Assembly: GCA_937967455.1 (NCBI GenBank)
Contig: CALCJK010000009.1
Span: forward strand, 62,001 to 126,000
Reading direction: 5' to 3'
Source of the DNA: an uncultured bacterium
GTDB lineage: Bacteria > Bacteroidota > Ignavibacteria > UBA10030 > BY39
DNA length: 64,000 nt
Position numbers and translations under genes: made by a program. The notes beneath the pieces are model-generated. The model searched no databases, had not been told where the DNA came from, and worked only from the letters and a program-made list of their open reading frames with translations. Of the stretch, positions 44,526 to 53,857 are shown piece after piece; the stretch's first letter is position 1; every line of letters starts with the position of its first letter.

Positions 44526-45164
44526 ATGCAATTATTTAGTGAATATTTAACATCAATTTTAATAGGTTATTTTTTAGGTTCCTTTCCTACTGCATATCTA
44601 ATAATTAAATTGGCTAAAAAAAAAGATATCAGGCAAGAAGGCAGTGGGATTGTTGGCACTATGAATGCATTTGAAGTATCTGAATCAATTGCAATTGGAA
44701 TTTTTGTACTTATTATTGATTTGTTAAAAGGTTCATTGGCAATAGTTTTTATAAATCAAATATTTCCAGAAAGATTTTGGGCAATATTTTTTACAAGTAT
44801 ATTTGTTGTTATTGGACATATATTTCCAATATGGTTGAAATTTAAAGGTGGAAGAGGGTTAGCTGTTACTGCCGGTATAATGTTAGTTGTTGGTTGGATA
44901 TTTATTGTAATCTGGATTATTAATTTTGCAGTTAGTTATATAATAAAAAGAGATTTACACTTTTCAAATATAATAGCTACTATTATTAGTCCTATTATAC
45001 TTTTTATTCTACCAGAATTTTTATTAAATTATAACATTATACAAATGATTCGAAAGAATGATTTTATAATATTAGCTATTGTTATTTGTGTTTTGTTGCT
45101 TATTTCACATAAAGATCAGATAATTAAAATTTTAAGAAAGAATAATGGAAAAACTAAATATTGA
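44526..45164 (+). CDS. plsY: PlsY-type glycerol-3-phosphate acyltransferase
   Basis: A 212-residue integral membrane enzyme with about six helices that acylates glycerol-3-phosphate from acyl-phosphate to start phospholipid synthesis. The three PlsY motifs are recognisable: GSGIVGTMNAFEV (usual GSGNxGATN), HIFPIWLKFKGGRGLAVTAG, and a late basic loop. Motif 1 deviates, with Ile-Val for Asn-Pro and Thr for Ala. I start at ATG 44526 because upstream codons overlap the promoter. It overlaps the transketolase gene by 20 bases. Confidence 0.8.
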   Translation: MQLFSEYLTSILIGYFLGSFPTAYLIIKLAKKKDIRQEGSGIVGTMNAFEVSESIAIGIFVLIIDLLKGSLAIVFINQIFPERFWAIFFTSIFVVIGHIFPIWLKFKGGRGLAVTAGIMLVVGWIFIVIWIINFAVSYIIKRDLHFSNIIATIISPIILFILPEFLLNYNIIQMIRKNDFIILAIVICVLLLISHKDQIIKILRKNNGKTKY

Positions 45165-46017
45165 AAAGCTTTACGAGATGGCTCGTCAATTAAGACGGGA
45201 TGTAATTAAGATGCTTGTAATTTCGAAATCAGGTCATTCTGGGGGTCCAATTGGACTTGCTGAAATTTTTTCAGCACTTTATTTTAATGTATTAAATATA
45301 GATCCGAAAAATCCGAAATGGGTCGAACGCGATTATTTCTTTTTATCTGCCGGGCATCTTGCTCCTGTATGGTATACAGCTCTGGCACGTGCAGGATATT
45401 TTCCACTTGATGAGCTTGCTACTTTGAGGAAACTACATTCAAGATTACAAGGACATCCGGCACCAGCACATACTCATGGTGCACCAGGTATTGAAGTTGC
45501 ATCTGGATCACTTGGACAAGGTTTGTCGATCGCAGTAGGTTGTGCATTGGGATTACGTCTGGATGCAAAGAAAAATAGAGTATATGTTCTACTCGGTGAT
45601 GGTGAACTCAATGAAGGTCAAATCTGGGAAGCTGCTATGACTGCAGCACATCACAGAGTTAGTAATTTAACAGCTATTGTGGATCGTAACGATTGTCAAA
45701 TTGATAACTATACACACGTAGTAATGAATCTTGAACCGCTTGTTGATAAGTGGAAAGCATTTGGATGGAACGTGATTGAATGTAATGGGCATTCAATAGA
45801 AGAATTCCTTGATTCAGTGGAAAAATCTAAACAATGTAAAGATAAACCTTCTGTAATAATCGCTAAAACTTTTATGGGTAACAATATAAGCTTTATGCAT
45901 AACAACTATAAATGGCATGGTGTACCACCCAATGAAGAACAAGCCCGACAAGCTTTGAGCGAGCTATCCCCCACTTCATTTGGTGATTTTATAAAATTTG
46001 ATTGGGAAAATAATTAA
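45145..46017 (+). CDS. transketolase, N-terminal subunit
   Basis: A 290-residue subunit carrying the ThDP-diphosphate-binding half of transketolase. SKSGHSGGPIGLAEI, the SAGHLAPVWY segment, GSLGQGLSIAVG and the metal motif LLGDGELNEGQIWEA to IVDRNDCQID are all present. The C-terminal half is encoded by the next gene, 12 bases away. Split transketolases are common outside Proteobacteria and serve the non-oxidative pentose phosphate pathway. The start overlaps plsY. Confidence 0.92.
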   Translation: MEKLNIEKLYEMARQLRRDVIKMLVISKSGHSGGPIGLAEIFSALYFNVLNIDPKNPKWVERDYFFLSAGHLAPVWYTALARAGYFPLDELATLRKLHSRLQGHPAPAHTHGAPGIEVASGSLGQGLSIAVGCALGLRLDAKKNRVYVLLGDGELNEGQIWEAAMTAAHHRVSNLTAIVDRNDCQIDNYTHVVMNLEPLVDKWKAFGWNVIECNGHSIEEFLDSVEKSKQCKDKPSVIIAKTFMGNNISFMHNNYKWHGVPPNEEQARQALSELSPTSFGDFIKFDWENN

Positions 46018-46029
46018 AAGGATATAAAA

Positions 46030-47016
46030 TTGGCTAAATACAAATTGAAAGAAATGAAAGCAACTCGCCTTGGTTTTGGCGAAGCATTGGTTGAAATTGG
46101 TCATCAAAATCCAAATCTTGTTGTAATTGGTGCAGATGTAACTGGTTCCGTAAGAACAGATCTTTTTAAAAATGCTTTTCCTGAAAGATTCTTCTCTGTT
46201 GGAATTGCTGAACAAGATATGATTGGAACTGCTGCAGGACTTGCTGTTGCTGGTAAGGTCCCAGTTGCATCAACATATGGTGAGTTTGCAACTGGTAGGC
46301 CATATGATCAAATACGACAATCGGTTGCATATAGCAAATTAAATGTCAAAATTTGTGCATCCCACTGTGGTATAACGGTTGGTCCAGATGGTGCAACTCA
46401 TCAGGCACTGGAAGATATTGCCTTAATGCGAGTATTACCTAATATGATAGTGCTCTCGCCTTCTGATTATATAGAAGCAAAAAAGATGATTAAAGCAGTA
46501 ATCAATTATAACGGTCCAGCATATGTTCGATTTTTTAGGGATAATACCCCAGTTTTTAATGATGAAAATGCACCTTTTGAAATAGGGAAATCTATTGAAT
46601 TAATAGATGGAAATGATGTGACAATTATTGCCTGTGGTATTCAGGTTTGGGAATCAATTTTGGCAGCAGAAGAACTTTCTACAGAAGGTGTAAGTGTGCG
46701 CGTAATTAATATGCATACAATTAAGCCAATTGATAAAAATGGAATAATAAAAGCTGCAAAAGAAACTGGTGCAATTGTTACAGCAGAAGATCATCAAATA
46801 CATGGTGGCCTAGGTAGCGCTGTTGCTGAAGTTTTAACTCAAAATTATCCAGTTCCACAAGAATTTGTTGCAATTAAAGACAAATTTGGAGAATCAGGAA
46901 ACGGAATTGAACTTATGAAGTACTATGGAATTTCAAAAGATGGCATAGTTGACGCAGTTAAAAAAGTTTTAAGGAGAAAATCAACAGAAAAAATGGAGTT
47001 AAAATATGAAAAATAA
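46030..47016 (+). CDS. transketolase, C-terminal subunit
   Basis: A 328-residue subunit with the pyrimidine-binding domain (residues about 8-170: FFSVGIAEQDMIGTAAGLAV, STYGEFATGRPYDQIRQS) and the C-terminal domain (about 190-320). The catalytic glutamate lies in GIAEQDM. The start is a TTG at 46030, with AAAGGAT about 8 bases upstream. It overlaps the protease gene by 11 bases. Confidence 0.92.
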   Translation: MAKYKLKEMKATRLGFGEALVEIGHQNPNLVVIGADVTGSVRTDLFKNAFPERFFSVGIAEQDMIGTAAGLAVAGKVPVASTYGEFATGRPYDQIRQSVAYSKLNVKICASHCGITVGPDGATHQALEDIALMRVLPNMIVLSPSDYIEAKKMIKAVINYNGPAYVRFFRDNTPVFNDENAPFEIGKSIELIDGNDVTIIACGIQVWESILAAEELSTEGVSVRVINMHTIKPIDKNGIIKAAKETGAIVTAEDHQIHGGLGSAVAEVLTQNYPVPQEFVAIKDKFGESGNGIELMKYYGISKDGIVDAVKKVLRRKSTEKMELKYEK

Positions 47017-48205
47017 ATTTTTTTTGATTTTCACATTATTAGTTGTATTTGGATTTGGTGCATTAGTAGGGAATTCAATAAGTAAAATTGAAGATAAAAG
47101 TCTATTAAAAACTACTCATGTCTATCAAGAATCCGAGTCAGCTAATTTGCAAGAAGTAGAACAGAAAGAAACTTTAAACACACAGCTATATAATCAACGA
47201 CAGAATGCCATTACTCATGCTGTTGCAATTGCAAGTCCAGCAGTGGTTGGAATTAATGTAATTGAAATAAGAGAATACAGGGATCCATGGAGTAGGTTTT
47301 TTGGCGACGATCCTTTTTTTAGACAATTTTTCGGAGATAGAACCTATAGACAAGAAATAAAAGGTCTTGGTTCTGGATTTATTATTTCGCCAGATGGATA
47401 TATATTGACAAATGATCATGTCGCTGGTAATGCAAAACAAATCACTGTTACACTTACGAGTGGTGAAAAATATAATGCTGAATTAATCGGAACAGATATG
47501 GTCTCAGATATCGCTTTGATAAAAATTGATGGAAAAAATTTACCTTATATAAAATTAGGAAACTCAGATGATATAATAATTGGTGAATGGGTAATTGCAC
47601 TAGGCAATCCGTTTGGTCTTTTTGAAATAGCAGATAAACCTACCGTAACAGTTGGTGTTGTAAGTGCAACTGGATTGAATCTTAGACCCGAAGGTGGCAG
47701 ATTTTATCGTGGTATGATTCAAACCGATGCTGCAATCAATTCAGGAAACAGCGGCGGACCCCTGATTAATACGCTTGGTGAAGCAATCGGTGTTAATGCT
47801 GTTATATTTACTCCTAATCAGGGTAATGTAGGTGTTGGTTTTGCTATCCCAATTAATAGAGTAAAAAAAATCGTAGATGAATTAAAAGCAAAGGGTAAAA
47901 TAGAGCGAAATTTCTATACAGGTTTAGAAATTCAATCTGTTGATTCAAGGATCGCAAGATATTTTGGGCTTGAAAAAGCTGAAGGTGTGATTGTAAGCGA
48001 TATAAAACGCGGAAGTCCAGCAGAAAAAGCCGGCTTAAAAGTTGGTGATATTATTATTGAGATAAATGGTGAAAAAATCTTAAATGAGGATAATGTTATT
48101 TCTATTGTTACAGATGCTAAAGCAGGTGATATTTTGAGCTTGAAAGTATTAAGAGAGAAAAAATTAATTAATGTTAAACTTAAACTTGAACAAGCTTCCA
48201 GATGA
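47006..48205 (+). CDS. HtrA/DegP-family periplasmic serine protease
   Basis: A 399-residue envelope protease with an N-terminal signal anchor (about 5-23), a trypsin-like domain and a single PDZ domain (about 300-395, GVIVSDIKRGSPAEKAGLKVGD in part). The catalytic triad is H138 (TNDHVA), D168 (SDIALI) and S249 (GNSGGPL). One PDZ domain makes it DegS/HhoA-like rather than DegP-like. It overlaps the transketolase gene by 11 bases and purB by 4. Confidence 0.94.
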   Translation: MKNKFFLIFTLLVVFGFGALVGNSISKIEDKSLLKTTHVYQESESANLQEVEQKETLNTQLYNQRQNAITHAVAIASPAVVGINVIEIREYRDPWSRFFGDDPFFRQFFGDRTYRQEIKGLGSGFIISPDGYILTNDHVAGNAKQITVTLTSGEKYNAELIGTDMVSDIALIKIDGKNLPYIKLGNSDDIIIGEWVIALGNPFGLFEIADKPTVTVGVVSATGLNLRPEGGRFYRGMIQTDAAINSGNSGGPLINTLGEAIGVNAVIFTPNQGNVGVGFAIPINRVKKIVDELKAKGKIERNFYTGLEIQSVDSRIARYFGLEKAEGVIVSDIKRGSPAEKAGLKVGDIIIEINGEKILNEDNVISIVTDAKAGDILSLKVLREKKLINVKLKLEQASR

Positions 48206-49509
48206 TTTCTAGATATACAAGACCTGAAATGGGAAATATTTGGTCGGATGAAAACAAGTTCCGACTTTTTTTAGAAATTGAAATTTTAGCTTGTGAAGCA
48301 CAGGCGAAGTTGGGTAATATTCCACTGGATTCTCTGGAAAAAATCAAACAGAAAGCAAGTTTTAATTTGAAACGTATTCACGAAATTGAAAATGTTGTAA
48401 AACATGATGTAATCGCATTCCTTACAAATGTAGGTGAATATGTTGGTGAAGAATCAAGGTATATTCACCTCGGAATGACATCTTCAGATATCTTAGATAC
48501 AGGTCTTTCACTCCAGATGAAGCAATCGGCTGAGATAATTATAAAAGATCTCGAAAAATTAAGAGATGTTTTAGTAAAGCGTGCGAAAGAGTTTAGGTAT
48601 TCAATAATGATTGGTCGTACACATGGCGTTCATGCTGAACCTATAACTTTTGGCTTAAAACTCGCACTCTGGTATGATGAGATATTAAGAGATATAGAAC
48701 GTATTCAGAATACTTTGAAAAATATATCTGTAGGTAAAATTTCAGGTGCTGTAGGTACATATGAACATATTGATCCATATATCGAAGAATATGTTTGTGA
48801 AAAACTTGGATTAAAACCTGTAAAAACTTCAACTCAAATTATTCAAAGGGATTTACACGCCGAATTTTTATCAGTTCTTGCGATTATTGCTTGTTCAATT
48901 GAAAAATTTGCCACTGAGATTCGACATCTTCAAAAAACAGAGGTACTTGAAGTTGAGGAATATTTTTCTCCAGGTCAAAAAGGTTCCTCGGCAATGCCAC
49001 ACAAACGTAATCCAATAACTTGTGAAAGAATATCAGGTTTGGCAAGAGTAATTAGGGCAAATGCACAAGCAGCTTTTGAAAATATTGCACTGTGGCATGA
49101 AAGGGATATATCCCATTCCTCAGTTGAAAGAATTATCATTCCTGATAGTTGTATTTTGTTGGATTATATGATCACAACATTCACCGAGATTCTAGAAAAA
49201 TTAGTTGTTTATCCTGAAAATATGGAAAAAAATCTGAAAATGACAGGTGGTTTAATTTTTTCACAAGAATTGATGCTTGCACTTACATTAAAAGGAATGA
49301 AACGCGAGGATGCTTATGCATTAGTACAAAAATATTCTATGGAAGCTTGGAAAGAAAGAATATCAGGTTCTGAAAATCTATTTATGCAGAAAATAATGAA
49401 TGACCCAGATGTGAAAAAATATTTAAACGAAGTCGAAATTGAAAAAATTTTCGATTACAATAGATGTATAAAAAAAGTAGATTACATATTTAATAAACTA
49501 GGAATCTAA
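48202..49509 (+). CDS. purB: adenylosuccinate lyase
   Basis: A 435-residue fumarase/aspartase-superfamily enzyme acting twice in purine synthesis. The signature loop is SSAMPHKRNPITCE, and the catalytic histidines lie in GMTSSDILDTGLS (substrate site) and GRTHGVHAEPITFG. It overlaps the HtrA gene in the ATGA form. Other purine genes of the window are purN and purH, 15 kb away. Confidence 0.96.
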   Translation: MISRYTRPEMGNIWSDENKFRLFLEIEILACEAQAKLGNIPLDSLEKIKQKASFNLKRIHEIENVVKHDVIAFLTNVGEYVGEESRYIHLGMTSSDILDTGLSLQMKQSAEIIIKDLEKLRDVLVKRAKEFRYSIMIGRTHGVHAEPITFGLKLALWYDEILRDIERIQNTLKNISVGKISGAVGTYEHIDPYIEEYVCEKLGLKPVKTSTQIIQRDLHAEFLSVLAIIACSIEKFATEIRHLQKTEVLEVEEYFSPGQKGSSAMPHKRNPITCERISGLARVIRANAQAAFENIALWHERDISHSSVERIIIPDSCILLDYMITTFTEILEKLVVYPENMEKNLKMTGGLIFSQELMLALTLKGMKREDAYALVQKYSMEAWKERISGSENLFMQKIMNDPDVKKYLNEVEIEKIFDYNRCIKKVDYIFNKLGI

Positions 49510-49524
49510 AAAGGAGAAATTCAT

Positions 49525-51009
49525 ATGGCAAAAAAATATCAGAATTTTATTAATGGGAAATGGGTAGATGCTAAATCAGGTAAAACATTTGAAAATAGAA
49601 ATCCTGCAAATTGGGATGAGTTAATTGGTACCTTCCCAAAATCAGGTATTGAAGATGTAAATGAAGCTGTTGCTGCAGCAAGAAAAGCTTTTGAAAAGTG
49701 GCGACTTGTACCTGCACCCAAAAGAGGTGAAATTATGAAAAAAGTTGGGGATATTCTTGTTGCTCGCAAAGAAGAAATTGCTACACTTATGACTCGAGAA
49801 ATGGGCAAGGTATTGATGGAAACTCGTGGTGATGTGCAGGAAGGAATTGATACAGCTTATTACGCGGCTTCAGAAACAAGAAGACTTTTTGGGCACACCG
49901 TTCCATCTGAATTACCTAATAAATTCAATATGTCGATTAGAATACCAATTGGAGTGGCTGGTGTAATTACACCATGGAATTTTCCAATGGCAATTCCAAC
50001 CTGGAAAATTTTCCCAGCAATAGTTTGTGGTAACACGGTTGTATTCAAACCGGCTTCTGATACACCTGCAACTGCTACACTGTTGGTAGAAATTTTAGCA
50101 GAAGCAGGTGTACCTGAGGGTGTAGTTAATATTGTACATGGAGGTGGTGGTGAAGTTGGAATGGGAATTGTCAACCATCCAGATGTTGATTTGGTAAGTT
50201 TTACCGGTGGAACAGATGTTGGAATAAAAATATCCGAGGCTGCTGCAAAGACATTAAAACGTGTATCACTCGAGTTAGGTGGTAAAAACGCAGTTATAAT
50301 AATGGATGATGCTGATTTAGATCTTGCACTTGAAGGTGTAATCTGGGGCGCATTTGGTACAACAGGTCAAAGATGTACTGCAACAAGTAGATTGTTACTT
50401 CAAGAGAAAATTTATGATAAATTTATGGATATGTTGGTTAAGAAAACAAAGAGTTTAAAATTAGGTAATGGGCTTTATCCTGAAACTCAAGTTGGTCCAT
50501 GTGTAAATGAAGGACAAAGAAAATCGGTTCATAGCTATGTTGAAATTGGATTAAGTGAAGGCGCAAAACTTGTGTGTGGTGGGAAATTTGCCACTGATGG
50601 AGAATTGAGTAAAGGATGGTTTTATGAACCAACTATTTTCGAAAATGTTAATCCAAATATGAAAATTGCTCAGGAAGAAATATTCGGTCCTGTTCTCTCT
50701 GTAATTAGGTTTAAAAATCTGGAAGAAGCAATAGATATAGTAAACGGAACAATTTATGGGTTATCTTCTTCGATTTATACGAGAAATGTCAATGATGCAT
50801 TTTTGGCAATTCGTGATATAAAAGCAGGCATAACTTATATTAATGCTCCAACAATTGGAGCTGAAGCACATATGCCATTTGGCGGGGTCAAGAAAACAGG
50901 TAATGGTCACCGTGAAGGCGGTTGGACTGTTTATGATTTTTATACTGAATGGAAAACTGTATATGTAGATTATAGTGGTCGCCTCCAAAAAGCTCAGATA
51001 GATACATAA
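49525..51009 (+). CDS. aldehyde dehydrogenase, probable 2-aminoadipate semialdehyde dehydrogenase
   Basis: A 494-residue NAD(P)+-dependent ALDH. Catalytic residues are Glu250 (VSLELGGKNA) and Cys284 (TTGQRCTATS), with the cofactor stretch FTGGTDVG. The C-terminal IGAEAHMPFGGVKKTGNGHREGG, cited in part, is typical of the semialdehyde dehydrogenases found beside lysine 6-transaminase. Such a gene lies 270 bases downstream, so it likely oxidises 2-aminoadipate 6-semialdehyde to 2-aminoadipate. An AAGGAG ribosome binding site precedes ATG 49525. An intrinsic terminator follows, so the two genes are separate transcripts. Confidence 0.85.
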   Translation: MAKKYQNFINGKWVDAKSGKTFENRNPANWDELIGTFPKSGIEDVNEAVAAARKAFEKWRLVPAPKRGEIMKKVGDILVARKEEIATLMTREMGKVLMETRGDVQEGIDTAYYAASETRRLFGHTVPSELPNKFNMSIRIPIGVAGVITPWNFPMAIPTWKIFPAIVCGNTVVFKPASDTPATATLLVEILAEAGVPEGVVNIVHGGGGEVGMGIVNHPDVDLVSFTGGTDVGIKISEAAAKTLKRVSLELGGKNAVIIMDDADLDLALEGVIWGAFGTTGQRCTATSRLLLQEKIYDKFMDMLVKKTKSLKLGNGLYPETQVGPCVNEGQRKSVHSYVEIGLSEGAKLVCGGKFATDGELSKGWFYEPTIFENVNPNMKIAQEEIFGPVLSVIRFKNLEEAIDIVNGTIYGLSSSIYTRNVNDAFLAIRDIKAGITYINAPTIGAEAHMPFGGVKKTGNGHREGGWTVYDFYTEWKTVYVDYSGRLQKAQIDT

Positions 51010-51035
51010 TAACGTCAAATTCTTTTTTCAGAAAG

Positions 51036-51069
51036 GCCGATTCTCCTTATAGAATCGGCTTTTTGTTTT
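51036..51069 (+). terminator. intrinsic terminator after the aldehyde dehydrogenase
   Basis: GCCGATTCT (51036-51044) and AGAATCGGC (51051-51059) form a 9-bp stem followed by TTTTTGTTTT. Confidence 0.85.
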
Positions 51070-51216
51070 GATTTTGTAAGGTTTAGGATATTTTTGTTTT
51101 TCTCACAAAATTTTCGTATTTATATTGTGTTATGACATATAGAATTATCTTCCATATCTCATTTTTTGAGCATCAGGAGCGATTTTAAGTTATTTCCTGT
51201 CTTTTTATATCCCAAA

Positions 51217-51244
51217 TTGCATTTTTCAGAAAATACTTTAACTT
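51217..51244 (+). promoter_or_regulatory. possible promoter of the lysine aminotransferase gene
   Basis: TTGCAT (51217-51222), 16 bp, TAACTT (51239-51244), 35 bases before the start codon. The -10 match is moderate. Confidence 0.35.
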
Positions 51245-51279
51245 TTCAATTTTAATAAATAAAAATTAGGATTTCAAAC

Positions 51280-52599
51280 ATGGCAAATAATATTCAACCA
51301 AAAGATGTACATTCAATTTTAAAGAAGCATCTTCTAGTGGATGGATTTGATTTAGTATTAGACTTGAAAAATAGCCACGGTTCATTCATAGTTGATGCTA
51401 TTACTGGAAAGGAATACCTTGATTTTTTTACTTTCGTTGCATCGGTTCCAGTTGGATTGAATCATCCAAAGATGAAAACACCCGAGTTTCTTGAAAAATT
51501 AGCTTATGTTGCAGTAAATAAACCATCTTTATCTGATATTTATCCAATCGAGATGGCTGAATTTGTTCAAACATTTTCTCGGGTTGCAATACCCAAATAT
51601 TTACCATATGCCTTCTTTATCGAAGGAGGGGCACTCGGAATAGAGAATGCTCTCAAAGCAGCATTTGATTGGAAAATAAAAAAGAATTTTCAGAAAGGTT
51701 ATACAACAGAAAGAGGCACAAAAGTCATTCATTTCCAGCAAGCTTTTCATGGACGCACTGGATATACAATGTCGATGACAAATACAGAACCAGTAAAAGT
51801 TGCATTGTATCCAAAGTTTAACTGGCCACGAATTGTAAATCCGAAAATTAAGTTTCCTCTTAATTCAGAGAATCTTGCAGAAGTTGAAAAACTTGAAAAG
51901 TTAGCAATTAATCAGATTAAAATGGCAATAAAACAAAATCCTGATGATATTGCTGCAATTATTATTGAACCAATTCAGGGAGAAGGTGGCGATAACCATT
52001 TTAGAAAAGAATTCTTTCAAGCACTTCGACAGATTGCAGATGAAAACGAGATTATGCTGATCTTTGATGAAGTACAAACCGGAATAGGTATAACTGGAAA
52101 AATGTGGGCGCATCAACACTTTGTTGAACCTGATATGATCGGCTTTGGCAAAAAAGTTCAGGTATGTGGCTTTTTGTGTAGCAAAAAAATTGACGATATA
52201 CCAGATAATGTATTCAAAGTTCCAAGTAGATTAAATTCAACCTGGGGGGGTAATCTAATTGATATGGTAAGATCTCAAAAGTATCTGGAAATAATTGAAG
52301 AAGAGAAACTTGTTGATAACGCTGATCAAATGGGCAAATATCTCCAATCTAAACTGAACGAATTACAAATTAAATTTCCTAATATAGTCTCAAATGTTAG
52401 AGGAAGGGGATTGTTCTGTGCATTTGATCTAAATTCTACTTCAGAGCGAGATAAATTAAAGAATATGTGTTATTCTAAAGGATTGATTATACTCGGTAGT
52501 GGAGAGAAATCGATGCGATTCAGACCTCCTTTAAATATAGCAAAATCAGAGATTGATTATGGAATTTCAATTATTGAGCAGTGCCTAAAAGAAATGTAA
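51280..52599 (+). CDS. lat: L-lysine 6-transaminase
   Basis: A 439-residue class III PLP aminotransferase. It transfers the epsilon-amino group of lysine to 2-oxoglutarate, giving 2-aminoadipate semialdehyde. Diagnostic features are the unusual opening with LDFFTFVASVPVGLNHPKM, FFIEGGALGIENALKAAFDWK (in part), the PLP aspartate in IFDEVQTGIG and the Schiff-base lysine in GFGKKVQVCGF (K291 or K292). These segments match the lysine 6-transaminase subgroup. Its product is the substrate expected for the aldehyde dehydrogenase upstream. A terminator follows. Confidence 0.9.
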   Translation: MANNIQPKDVHSILKKHLLVDGFDLVLDLKNSHGSFIVDAITGKEYLDFFTFVASVPVGLNHPKMKTPEFLEKLAYVAVNKPSLSDIYPIEMAEFVQTFSRVAIPKYLPYAFFIEGGALGIENALKAAFDWKIKKNFQKGYTTERGTKVIHFQQAFHGRTGYTMSMTNTEPVKVALYPKFNWPRIVNPKIKFPLNSENLAEVEKLEKLAINQIKMAIKQNPDDIAAIIIEPIQGEGGDNHFRKEFFQALRQIADENEIMLIFDEVQTGIGITGKMWAHQHFVEPDMIGFGKKVQVCGFLCSKKIDDIPDNVFKVPSRLNSTWGGNLIDMVRSQKYLEIIEEEKLVDNADQMGKYLQSKLNELQIKFPNIVSNVRGRGLFCAFDLNSTSERDKLKNMCYSKGLIILGSGEKSMRFRPPLNIAKSEIDYGISIIEQCLKEM

Positions 52600-52606
52600 A
52601 ACATTA

Positions 52607-52646
52607 AGAGCCGATTTCTCTTGATCATAATCGGCTCTCGTTTTTT
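52607..52646 (+). terminator. intrinsic terminator after lat
   Basis: AGAGCCGATT (52607-52616) pairs with AATCGGCTCT (52629-52638), then a run of six T residues. Confidence 0.85.
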
Positions 52647-52659
52647 AAAAGAAAAAGTT

Positions 52660-53832
52660 ATGAAAAAAATTATCAAATTGAAAAAGGGTGAGGATAAAAG
52701 GATAAAAAATGGTCACCTGTGGGTTTTCAGTAACGAAATTCAAAATATTCAAGGTGATCCAGCTACTGGTGATATAGTTGAATTAAGAACGAATTCAGGT
52801 GAGTTCCTTGGGAAAGGATTTTATAATTCACATTCTCTAATTACTTTTCGCTTAATTACTTACAATGAGGAAGAAATTGATTTTCAATTTTATAAAAGTA
52901 AAATTGAGAAAGCTCTTGTAATTAGAAAAAAAATCTATCCAGATTATAAAAGTTATAGAGTTGTTTATGGGGAGAGTGATTTTATCCCTGGTCTGATTGT
53001 AGACAAATATAATGATTATTTATCGATACAAGTATATTCAACAGGAATTGAAAAACACCTAACTTTAATTTGCGATGTTCTCGAAAGTATTTTTAAACCA
53101 AAAGGGATTATCGAAAGAAGCGAAAGTCCATTGAGAGAACTTGAAGGGCTTGTTCCTAAGAAGGAGATCTTGCGTGGGAGCATCGAAAAGGTAATGATTA
53201 CAGAGAACAATCTAAATTTTTTTGTAGATCCAATAGAAGGTCAAAAAACTGGATTTTATTTTGATCAAAGGGAAAATAGATTTGCCATTAGAAAATATTC
53301 TTCAGGCGCAAAAGTTTTAGACTGTTTTTGTAATGATGGAGGTTTTGCGTTGAATGCTGCTTTTGCCGGAGCAAGAGAGGTTATTGGCGTTGATATTTCG
53401 GAATCCTCAATTCAAAGAGCAAATTATAATTCTAAAATAAATAATCTCATAGATAAATGTCAATTTATAAAGGCAGACGTGTTTGATTTTTTAAAAGAAT
53501 TAGAATCTAAAACTCAAAAATATGATTTGATTATCCTGGACCCACCCTCTTTCACAAAATCTAAAAAAAATATAGGTACAGCCAAGGTGGGTTATCGTAA
53601 TATTAACATAAGGGCTATGAGATTATTAAAATCAGGCGGTATTCTGGCTTCAGCTTCATGTTCACATCATATTGATGATACTATGTTCTTAGATATCTTA
53701 CATTCAAGTGCAAAAAATGCAAAAAGGAAATTGCGTTTGCTCGAATTCCATGGTGCGGCTCCAGATCACCCGGTATTATTGGCAATGCCAGAAACAAAAT
53801 ATCTTAAATTCGGAATCTTTGAAGTACTCTAA
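52660..53832 (+). CDS. RlmI-like 23S rRNA cytosine-C5 methyltransferase
   Basis: A 390-residue SAM-dependent methyltransferase of the RlmI class: N-terminal PUA domain (residues about 1-75, KNGHLWVFSNEI), then a central domain and a Rossmann methyltransferase. SAM binding is DCFCNDGGFALNAAFAGA, motif IV is LDPPSF and the late SCSHHI holds the expected catalytic cysteine. The start is ATG 52660, because an earlier in-frame codon at 52621 lies within the lat terminator. The target cytosine is inferred from the family. Confidence 0.88.
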   Translation: MKKIIKLKKGEDKRIKNGHLWVFSNEIQNIQGDPATGDIVELRTNSGEFLGKGFYNSHSLITFRLITYNEEEIDFQFYKSKIEKALVIRKKIYPDYKSYRVVYGESDFIPGLIVDKYNDYLSIQVYSTGIEKHLTLICDVLESIFKPKGIIERSESPLRELEGLVPKKEILRGSIEKVMITENNLNFFVDPIEGQKTGFYFDQRENRFAIRKYSSGAKVLDCFCNDGGFALNAAFAGAREVIGVDISESSIQRANYNSKINNLIDKCQFIKADVFDFLKELESKTQKYDLIILDPPSFTKSKKNIGTAKVGYRNINIRAMRLLKSGGILASASCSHHIDDTMFLDILHSSAKNAKRKLRLLEFHGAAPDHPVLLAMPETKYLKFGIFEVL

Positions 53833-53857
53833 AGAATTTCTTATATTAAAACCAAAA

